Shown here one piece after another: positions 1 through 6,189 of a DNA stretch of 12,945 nucleotides (positions within the stretch are counted from its first letter, which is position 1; each line of letters begins with the position of its first letter). The stretch spans positions 1-12,945 of the forward strand of contig JBKPAA010000009.1 of NCBI GenBank assembly GCA_046726215.1, written 5' to 3'. The notes beneath the pieces are model-generated. The model had not been told where the DNA came from, searched no databases, and saw only the letters and a list, made by a program, of their open reading frames with translations. The position numbers and the translations under genes are program-made. Source of the stretch: DASQUK01 sp046726215. GTDB lineage: Bacteria; Actinomycetota; Acidimicrobiia; Acidimicrobiales; VFJN01.

Positions 1-2837
1 TCGCGGACATCGACCGTCACGCCGCCCCGGTTTTCGCCCACACGACCGACCCGCTCGAGCGGATGCCGATCCACAACATCCATATCGGCATCGGTGTCGC
101 ACAGAACCGGTGGGCCGAGGCGACGCAGTACGCCATCGACGTGCTCGCCGACGAGTACGGCATCGCGCTGCCGTTCAAGCCGTCGCTGGCGGCGGTCGCC
201 GCCGAGATCGCGAAGATGCGTTGGCAGCTGCGCGGCTGGTCGATCGACGACCTCCGCAGGCTCCCGCCGATGACCGACGAGCTCGTCGACGCGTCGATGT
301 CGTTGCTGATGAAGACAGCAACCAACGCCTACTGGGCGTCGCCGAACCTCGTGCCGTTGATCGGGCTCACCATGGTGCGCCAATCGATCCGCCACGGCAA
401 CAGCGGGTTGTCGGCCTATGGCTACGTGCTCTACGGCCTCGTCGCCTCGGCGGTGCTCTTTGAGGCCGAGCGCGGGTACCGGTTCGGTGAGCTGGCGCTG
501 GAGGTCCTCGACCGGTTCGGCGCCCGCCACCTCGTCGGCAAAACGGCGCTCGTCCACCACGGCTTCATCCGCCACGGCGTGGACCCGATGGCGACGTGCG
601 GCAAGTCCGTGCTCGAGGGGTTCCACGAGGCCCACGCCGCAGGGGACATCGAGAACGCCGCGTACTGCGCGATGGCCGCCCTCTACACCGCGGTCGTCTC
701 CGGGGAACCACTGCCCGCCCTGACCGAACGTCTCGCTCCGTACGTCGACGCAATCCGGGCGAGCGGCCACGAGCAGACGATCTACGGGACGTCAGTGTGG
801 CTGCAGGCCGTCCACAACCTGACCGCGAACATCATCGAGCCAGAGCTGCGCGGCGAGCACATCGACTTCGAGCGCCGGTTGGCGGAGCTGCTCGTGTCCG
901 AGAGGGGCAGCAACGCGATACCGCAGGGCGTGTGCGCCGCCGGGTTCCTCGCGTTCCTCCTCGACGACGAGCGCGCCGAGCGGCACCTCGGGCTGCTGTT
1001 CGGGAACATGCGCAACACGCCCGGGCAGGCATACCTGATGCCGTGCCTCGGCTTGTACGCGATCCTGCTCACGCGCAAACGGGCCGCTCGACGCGCGAGC
1101 CCGGGCGACCGCGCCAAGCTCGTCGCGATCACCCGGCTGCTGGAACGCCGGGCGAAGACGAACCCCGGTGACCACCGGCCGTTCCTCCACCTGATCGCCG
1201 CCGAGCGTGCCGCCGGCGCCGGCCGAATCGACGCGGCCGCCCGCTTCCTCGACGCCGCCGCTGCCGCCGCGGCGAGCGGCTTCACCTACCTCGAGGGACT
1301 CGCACTCGAGCGTGCGGCCGCGCTGCACGAGTCGCGCGGCCATGCCGAGACCGCCCGCCACCTGCTCGGCCGCGCGGTCGCCGTGTGGCAGCGGTACGGC
1401 GCCACCGCGCGACTGCGACTCCTCGGGTACGACCCGACGGCGCCGCACGAGCTCGACTCGTCGATCGACGTCGACACGCTGCTCGACACCGCCGCCGCCG
1501 TCTCATGCGAGATCGAGGTCAACGGCGTCGTCGCCAAGGTGCTCCGTCTAGCGATCGAGAACGCCGGGGCGAACCGGGCGACGCTGCTGCTCCACGGCAA
1601 CGGGAAGCTCACCGTTCGCGCCGCCGCCACCGTCTCCGACCACGGCGGGTTCGACCTGCATATGCCCGGCCCGACGGAAACGGCACCGACCGGGTGGCCG
1701 GCACGCGTGGTCGACTACGTGGCGCGAACCGGGGCCGACCTCATCGTTTCCGACGCGTCCGCCGACCCCCGCTTCGAGCGCGACCCGTACATCCGCGAGC
1801 ACCGCGTCCGCTCCGTGCTGTGCGCGCCGCTGCGCCGCGCGGGCGAGCTGACCGGCGTGCTCTACCTCGAGAACTCGCTCGGGCCCGACGTGTTCAGCCC
1901 TCGTCACCTCACGCTCGCCCGCACGATCGTCGGCCAGGCGGCGATCGCCATCGAGAACGCCGGCCTCTACGAGCGCCAGCGCGAGATGGCCACCGCGTTC
2001 AGCCGGTTCGTCCCGCGACCGTTCCTCGAGCACCTCGAACGTTCGAGCGTGGTCGACGTGCAGCTCGGCGACGCCGTCGCCGCCGACGTCACGATCCTGT
2101 TCAGCGACCTGCGCGATTTCACGTCGATCTCCGAACGCCTCTCCGCGGCTGACAACTTCGAGCTGCTCAATTCGTACCTTGCGGCCATGGACCCGCCGGT
2201 GCACACAAACGGCGGGTTCATCGACAAGTACATCGGCGACGCCGTGATGGCGATCTTCGTCGATGCTGCCGACGGCGCCGTCGCGGCCGCGGTCGAGATG
2301 ACCGGGTCGCTGCGGCGGTTCAACGCCGATCGTGACGGCCCGGAGCTGCGCATGAGCATCGGTCTGCACGCCGGGCCGGTCGTGCTCGGCACGATCGGGT
2401 CGGTGCAACGGATGGACACGACCGTCATCGGCGACACGGTGAACACGGCGTCGAGGATCGAGAGGCTCACCAAACCGTACGGGGCGGCCGTGCTCCTCTC
2501 GGGCGCCGTGCGCGACCGGTTGCGCGATCCCAGCCGGTTCACATTGCGCGAGGTCGGGCGGGTCCGGGCCAAGGGTAAGCGCGAGCCGGTCACGGTGCAC
2601 GAGGTGCTCGACGCCCGCGGCGACGAGATGGCGGGTCTCGCGGCCGCGCTCCCGGGCTTCTCGGCCGGGCTGTCCGCTTGGTACGCGGGTGACTTCGAGG
2701 CAGCGAAGGCGGGGTTCGCCGAGGCCGTCAACATCGCACCGGTCGATCAGCTCGCCGGTGACTACCTCCACCGGATCGACGAGCTGACAAACGCCCCCGC
2801 GGACTGGGACGGCGTCGACCGTCGCGACTCCAAGTGA
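1..2837 (+). CDS. Large GAF-domain class III adenylate/guanylate cyclase (5'-partial)
   Basis: The frame is open from the left edge, so the start lies outside the window; residues are numbered from the Met at 63. Residues 1-450 are helical and resemble the region that follows the AAA/STAND ATPase in large kinase-ATPase-GAF signalling proteins (for example LPPMTD, HGNSG, YRFGELALEVLDRFGAR). A GAF domain covers about 470-640. A class III cyclase domain covers about 672-850: FSDLRDFT with metal Asp682, KYIGD with base-contacting Lys722 and metal Asp726, and TVIGDTVNTASR with Thr787, Asn794 and Arg798. All catalytic positions look intact, and Thr787 at the second base-selecting position is typical of class IIIb bacterial adenylate cyclases, so cAMP is the likely product. 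A short helical tail follows. No membrane segment is visible, so it is probably cytosolic. A kinase and/or ATPase module upstream is inferred. It converges on the next gene with a 16-base gap. Confidence 0.9.
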   Translation, partial: ADIDRHAAPVFAHTTDPLERMPIHNIHIGIGVAQNRWAEATQYAIDVLADEYGIALPFKPSLAAVAAEIAKMRWQLRGWSIDDLRRLPPMTDELVDASMSLLMKTATNAYWASPNLVPLIGLTMVRQSIRHGNSGLSAYGYVLYGLVASAVLFEAERGYRFGELALEVLDRFGARHLVGKTALVHHGFIRHGVDPMATCGKSVLEGFHEAHAAGDIENAAYCAMAALYTAVVSGEPLPALTERLAPYVDAIRASGHEQTIYGTSVWLQAVHNLTANIIEPELRGEHIDFERRLAELLVSERGSNAIPQGVCAAGFLAFLLDDERAERHLGLLFGNMRNTPGQAYLMPCLGLYAILLTRKRAARRASPGDRAKLVAITRLLERRAKTNPGDHRPFLHLIAAERAAGAGRIDAAARFLDAAAAAAASGFTYLEGLALERAAALHESRGHAETARHLLGRAVAVWQRYGATARLRLLGYDPTAPHELDSSIDVDTLLDTAAAVSCEIEVNGVVAKVLRLAIENAGANRATLLLHGNGKLTVRAAATVSDHGGFDLHMPGPTETAPTGWPARVVDYVARTGADLIVSDASADPRFERDPYIREHRVRSVLCAPLRRAGELTGVLYLENSLGPDVFSPRHLTLARTIVGQAAIAIENAGLYERQREMATAFSRFVPRPFLEHLERSSVVDVQLGDAVAADVTILFSDLRDFTSISERLSAADNFELLNSYLAAMDPPVHTNGGFIDKYIGDAVMAIFVDAADGAVAAAVEMTGSLRRFNADRDGPELRMSIGLHAGPVVLGTIGSVQRMDTTVIGDTVNTASRIERLTKPYGAAVLLSGAVRDRLRDPSRFTLREVGRVRAKGKREPVTVHEVLDARGDEMAGLAAALPGFSAGLSAWYAGDFEAAKAGFAEAVNIAPVDQLAGDYLHRIDELTNAPADWDGVDRRDSK

Positions 2838-2853
2838 CGATGCAGCAGGTGGA

Positions 2854-3945
2854 TCAGGGCGGGTCCGGCATCGGCGGCACCGCGATCCAGTCCGGGTCGC
2901 GCCGGCTGTCGCCGAACTCGGCGGGCATCCCCCGGAGCCGGTAGCTGAGCAATCGGGCCCGCATCATCCAGATAGCGGCGAGCCGCAGGTCCATCAGCGA
3001 GTGCGGATCGTCGATCGAACGGCCGCGTGGCAGGGGCAGGCAGTCCGGGTGATGAGCGAGATCGAACCCGGTCAACATGCTCTCCCTGTAGTCGAGCGCT
3101 TCGTCGAGCACGACGTGGGCGACGTCGTGCCAGGGATGCACGGTGTCGTCCCACAGATACTGCGCCGTCACCCACTCCGGGTCGGGGCCGGGCGGTCTGC
3201 GCCGGGCCTGCAGCTGGAGCATGAACTCGATCGTGCCGCCGGCGAGCCGCTCGCGGGCTTCGTCCTTCAGATAGTTGCGATTCCGGGTCTCGTCCGGCAG
3301 CGGGTTCTGGAACCACGGGTGGGTGAGGTCGTCGGGCGTCGGCGTCCCGTCGGGCTCGTACGACAGCGGCCACAGCCGGTAACGGACGTAGTAGTCGTTG
3401 GCGTCGAGATCGACCAGGCCGAAGCACGTCTGGGAGTGGTAGACGATCGAACCGATCGACGTCGGGGTCCGTCGCATACCGTCCTGGCTGCCTGCGAGCG
3501 CCATCGGCTGCTCGCCAAGGTACGGCGTCCAGTTCTTCCCGCGACTTGCCATCGTGCCGCGCATGAACCCGACGAACGTGCGGGCACTCCAGAAGATCGC
3601 AAGGGACCCGCTGTTGAGCAATAGGTCGAGCGGCGACGTGTCCCGTTCGTCGGCGAACTTCAGCCCCGCCCCGCGGATGACCATTTTGGCGTCGTCCTTC
3701 CACGTGGCGGCACCGAACCGCATCCGGCACGGAAACTCTGTGCCCGGCGTGAAAAACTCGTTGCGGGGGAACGTCGGCTCGTCGACGATGCGCACGCGCC
3801 CACGCGTGACGATGCCGTTCTCGTGCGACATCCGCGATCTCGTCACGAAGGCGTTGAGTGCCAGGACTGCGGTGACCCACACGACCGTGAACCGCAGGCG
3901 CACGAGCTTCAGTGCGTTGACGAGGCCCTCGATGTGCTTGAACAC
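2854..3945 (-). CDS. Membrane-anchored catalase-fold (heme-catalase-like) protein
   Basis: A 363-residue protein. Residues 18-34 form a hydrophobic stretch that probably anchors it in the membrane. The rest resembles the catalase core: RFGAA (76-80) matches the catalase VRFS region, IRGAGLKFAD (90-99) matches RGFALKFYTEEG, then LDLLLNSG, and near the end RARLLSYRLR resembles the catalase R-LFSY proximal-ligand segment. The catalase VVHAKG segment appears here as IVTRG (45-49), so the distal catalytic His seems absent and ordinary catalase activity is doubtful. Peroxide- or fatty-acid-hydroperoxide-related heme chemistry is possible by analogy with catalase-related allene oxide synthases, but is not shown. 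I chose the GTG at 3945 because GGAGG lies five bases upstream; an in-frame GTG at 3957 would add four residues. It is convergent with the cyclase gene and follows two minus-strand genes or remnants. Confidence 0.72.
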   Translation of the reverse strand: MFKHIEGLVNALKLVRLRFTVVWVTAVLALNAFVTRSRMSHENGIVTRGRVRIVDEPTFPRNEFFTPGTEFPCRMRFGAATWKDDAKMVIRGAGLKFADERDTSPLDLLLNSGSLAIFWSARTFVGFMRGTMASRGKNWTPYLGEQPMALAGSQDGMRRTPTSIGSIVYHSQTCFGLVDLDANDYYVRYRLWPLSYEPDGTPTPDDLTHPWFQNPLPDETRNRNYLKDEARERLAGGTIEFMLQLQARRRPPGPDPEWVTAQYLWDDTVHPWHDVAHVVLDEALDYRESMLTGFDLAHHPDCLPLPRGRSIDDPHSLMDLRLAAIWMMRARLLSYRLRGMPAEFGDSRRDPDWIAVPPMPDPP

Positions 3946-3984
3946 GGTGCCCTCCACTCCACCTGAGCGAACGATGCTAGGGCC

Positions 3985-4149
3985 TCACCCGCCCTCACGG
4001 TGCAGAAACCCCGGGCCGGAGCCGAGGTCGACCACGCTTTCTCCCATCTCCAGCGGTCGCATGTCGTCTCCTTGCTCGTCAGCGAGCGCGTCCGCTTCCC
4101 GTGCGGCGATTGCGGCCGTGCCGCCTCGGATGAACGGGCGGGCTGGCAT
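3985..4149 (-). pseudogene. Truncated SAM-dependent methyltransferase remnant
   Basis: A minus-strand reading frame contains MRPLEMGESVVDLGSGPGF, where VVDLGSGPGF is a textbook motif I (SAM-binding loop) of class I methyltransferases. The frame ends seven residues later (LHREGG, stop at 3985), so the remaining catalytic domain, normally 150 or more residues, is missing. AAGGAG lies about six bases before the ATG at 4062, suggesting that this was the original start. The frame is open further upstream to an ATG at 4149, with the residues READALADEQGDD. It sits between the SpoIIAA-like gene and the catalase-like gene on the same strand. I read it as the 5' stub of a deleted gene; a functional 25-residue peptide is unlikely. 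Confidence 0.45.
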
Positions 4150-4165
4150 TGCCCGACTCCGGTGG

Positions 4166-4570
4166 TCACGCGTTGGCGAGCCAGGCGAGAGCGGCGGGGC
4201 GGGTATCGAAGTAACCGGTGGGAAAGGTGGCTGGGCCTTCGGGTGCGGGCGGTGCACCAACGGCGGGCATGTCGGCGGGCATCAGGAACGCGAACCTCTT
4301 GACGCCGGCGGCGTTGTAGCGGGGGATGATGTTGGCGTCCCGGTAGGCGAAGTCCATCGTCGCCATGTCCATCCGGAACTGCATCGCGTCGACGAGCACG
4401 CCGGAGCGGCCGGCTTGCTCCACTTCGCCTGCGAAGGCCGTGAGCCAGTCGTTGAACCCTTCCGCGGACAGGTCCTTGGTCGTGTCATACCAGCGAATCT
4501 CGACGAAGTCGTCGTCCGCCCAGTCGATCACCGAGCCGAAGTCATCGTTGTAGACAACGGTTGCGCTCAT
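4166..4570 (-). CDS. Small SpoIIAA/STAS-like conserved hypothetical protein
   Basis: A 134-residue soluble protein with no signal peptide or membrane segment. It has an alternating strand/helix pattern: an N-terminal strand (ATVVYNDDFGSVIDW), EIRWYDTTKDLSAEGFNDWL, a central GVLVDAMQFRMDM resembling the STAS/SpoIIAA strand-helix unit, YRDANIIPRYNAAGVKRFAFLMP, and a Pro/Gly-rich loop before TRPAALAWLANA. This layout recalls the SpoIIAA-like (STAS/CRAL-TRIO-fold) proteins of about 120-140 residues, which often have unknown roles; no phosphorylatable Ser is obvious. The ATG at 4570 is supported by a G-rich ribosome-binding site (AGGGGGTGA) about three bases upstream. It is transcribed away from the non-coding region at 4571-5103, where two operator-like direct repeats lie about 65 bases before its start. 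The function is unknown. Confidence 0.75.
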   Translation of the reverse strand: MSATVVYNDDFGSVIDWADDDFVEIRWYDTTKDLSAEGFNDWLTAFAGEVEQAGRSGVLVDAMQFRMDMATMDFAYRDANIIPRYNAAGVKRFAFLMPADMPAVGAPPAPEGPATFPTGYFDTRPAALAWLANA

Positions 4571-4632
4571 GTCTCACCCCCTGAGTCCACGCCCACAACC
4601 TACGGCCTTGCGCTGGGCGATAGACGTGCCAG

Positions 4633-4664
4633 ATCGGACAACCGCAGGGCCGAATCGGCCAACC
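4633..4664 (-). promoter_or_regulatory. Two 11-base direct repeats, possible operator
   Basis: On the minus strand, GGTTGGCCGAT (4664-4654) and GGTTGTCCGAT (4643-4633) repeat with one mismatch and a 21-base period, two helical turns. They lie 63-94 bases upstream of the start at 4570. Same-face direct repeats of this kind are typical of response-regulator (OmpR-class) binding sites; the regulator is unknown. Confidence 0.25.
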
Positions 4665-4770
4665 CTCCACGCGTGATCGGCGAGTGGTCTACTGAGGGCG
4701 GTGTTCGCCATCGGTGTGATCGCGGCTCAAGGACCGAGCCAAGGAGGTGACGCCCAAGAACTCATGCTGA

Positions 4771-4822
4771 CCGCGCAGATTTCGACCGGCGATTCCCGCG
4801 CAGACTTCGACCGGCGTTGACA
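4771..4822. repeat. Tandem 21-base repeats ending in TTGACA, probable IS21-family terminus remnant
   Basis: Two 21-base units (4771-4791 and 4796-4816; period 25, one mismatch) share GCAGAYTTCGACCGGCG, and the second runs into TTGACA. Read on the minus strand the end is TGTCAACGCCGGTCGAA. This resembles the termini of IS21-type elements, which begin with TG and carry several short repeats near each end. No istA or istB gene lies on either side, so this would be a solitary end left after deletion. The IS21 assignment rests on memory of end sequences and is not secure; the repeat itself is directly visible. Confidence 0.45.
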
Positions 4823-5103
4823 GTGACCGATCGTGCAGGGCGTCCAGTGCGGTCCGCCGAGCTGGTTGTCGTCAGTGCGATCGTCCACCCGGTGTCGCTG
4901 GGTCCACGGGTTCCGCTGGGGTATTGCACCTGCTCTTGCACCTTACGAGGACTTCAGTTCACCGGTGACTACTAGTCACCATTCGGCCCCTCACCAATGC
5001 CCGATCTGTCTTTGGTTGCACCGATTGTCCGCTCAGCCACGGATGCCTCGGTCCGTGACGACCGACACGGAATGATTCCGACACCGATGGCGTTGGCCCT
5101 GGC

Positions 5104-5466
5104 GTGTCCGCCACACTTGATCTGTTCCCTCATGCCGCCGTTCGTGCCGTCAACAGCGTCGTCGTAAGACCGTTCACGAAATGGGGCATCGGGGCGCCGC
5201 CCGTCGTCGGCATTGGGACGGTCACCCTCGCCACCAGTGGCCGCCGCTCTGGGCGGGCACACGAAGTGCCGTTGGCCGCAGCCCGCCTCGGCGACACCGT
5301 GGTCGTGTCCACGGTCCGACCAAACTCCGAGTGGGTCCGGAACCTCGAGTCCGATCCGACGACGACAGTCTGGCTTGACGGCTGCGCCCGCCAGGCCGAG
5401 GCGTCGGTCCAGCGACTACCCGGTCTCACTGTCGCTACGCTGCGCGTCAACCGCCAACGGGCCTGA
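5104..5466 (+). CDS. Ddn-like nitroreductase family (deazaflavin F420-dependent type) oxidoreductase
   Basis: A 120-residue protein of the small split-barrel flavin/F420-binding family typified by mycobacterial Ddn. Visible hallmarks are VRPFTKWGIG at 21-30, then VTLATSGRRSGRAHEVPLAAA (40-60), whose TSGRRSGR basic loop binds the cofactor phosphate in this family, then DTVVVSTVRPNSEWVRNLESDP (64-85), matching the family's typical W..NL...P signature. Members transfer hydride from reduced F420 (or bind FMN) to quinones, nitro compounds or other substrates; the substrate here cannot be told. The start is GTG with no clear ribosome-binding site, so leaderless translation or another start is possible. 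It is slightly short for the family but ends naturally after the last core strand. Its neighbours are a decayed region and a broken VOC gene, so it may be a survivor in an eroding segment. Confidence 0.75.
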   Translation: MSATLDLFPHAAVRAVNSVVVRPFTKWGIGAPPVVGIGTVTLATSGRRSGRAHEVPLAAARLGDTVVVSTVRPNSEWVRNLESDPTTTVWLDGCARQAEASVQRLPGLTVATLRVNRQRA

Positions 5467-5577
5467 TCCGACCAGGCCGACCGTCTGGACGATCGGGGTC
5501 AGCGAGGAGCGCGGCGCCGCTCTCGGGGGAGGCTGACAGTCCCGCCTCCGAGCGCCCAACGATGCTCTGTGGAAGGG

Positions 5578-5946
5578 CGAGTCACTGTTGGCGAACAGCG
5601 TGAGCGGCCGGTGCCTCGAGGCGGGAATTCAACGAGCCCACGGGGTGGGCGTCGGTCCTGCCAGCACGGTCGCTCCGGTGGCGGCGACCCGGCGTGTCAT
5701 GACCTCGGTGTCGGGGACCTCGAAGCCCACCGGTATGGGGCCGGCGACCCGCCCACCGACCTCGACCTCGTCGACGTAGCTGGCGTTGCCTGGTCGGTCA
5801 GCTCGAGTGTCGCCCGTCCGGCCCCGAGCAGGGTTACCTGGCCCGTCGGTGAATCGAAGACCGCGATCTGGGGCAACCCGAGCACGTCGCGGTAGAAGCG
5901 CCTTGTCATGGTCGTCGGTGGTCACGACGAGCCGCATCTCGGTCAC
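5578..5946 (-). pseudogene. VOC (glyoxalase/bleomycin-resistance fold) protein, multiply frameshifted
   Basis: A VOC protein can be pieced together from alternating minus-strand frames. From the GTG at 5946: MTEMRLVVTTDDHDKA; then a shift near 5899 to RFYRDVLGLPQIAVFDSPTG and VTLLGAGRATLELTDQA; then a shift near 5780 to NASYVDEVEVGGRVAGPIP and VGFEVPDTEVMTRRVAATGAT, ending in AGPTPTPW; then a shift near 5636 to SLNSRLEAPA; then a shift near 5610 to LTLFANSD. The pieces in order match a complete single-domain VOC protein of about 120 residues. No single frame can give this protein, so it is a pseudogene unless the assembly is wrong. Intact relatives are small metal-dependent dioxygenases, isomerases or resistance proteins; the original function cannot be named. 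Substitutions look few, so inactivation may be recent. Confidence 0.75.
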
Positions 5947-6189
5947 GGTGGGTTCGTTATGAGTCGGCGCCTAGCGCGGCGACGACATCGGGTCACCGTC
6001 GGTTGCTCCTTCGCTGCGCCCGACTCGTACGGGCCGACCTCACGGAGAGCCCCGGGGGGCCGCCACCGCCCGCAGTGCCCCGGTGCTTCCGCTGGGGAGG
6101 CACAGGGTGACCGAAGCGAATTAGTGGGCGCGAACCGAGCCTCCGTTCGCGAGCCGGAGGGGCGCGGCCGATTTAGGGTGTCGGGCCAC

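Larger units (their letters stand above)
4571..5103. other. Non-coding stretch with decayed sequence
   Basis: No frame here gives a recognisable protein. It contains the direct repeats at 4633-4664, a small hairpin (GGCTC at 4724-4728 with GAGCC at 4736-4740), a perfect ribosome-binding-type run AAGGAGGTGA at 4741-4750 with no convincing gene after it, and the IS21-like end at 4771-4822. From 4823 to 5103 I see nothing identifiable. Confidence 0.5.

Noticed and set aside
1548..2771. 407-codon minus-strand open frame inside the cyclase gene
   Set aside because: It is a shadow of the high-GC coding strand; the plus-strand frame contains GAF and cyclase motifs, and the minus-strand translation shows none.
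3554..4750. 398-codon plus-strand open frame across the catalase-like and SpoIIAA-like genes
   Set aside because: Composition is low-complexity (Arg/Ser/Gly), it matches no family, and it is antisense to two supported genes.
4833..5075. 80-codon plus-strand frame in the non-coding stretch
   Set aside because: No family resemblance, no ribosome-binding site, and the composition is not like a coding sequence.
5908..6189. N-terminal extension of the STAND-SARP frame
   Set aside because: It is Arg/Gly/Pro-rich with no family resemblance, overlaps the VOC pseudogene, and recognisable sequence begins at the ATG at 6190.
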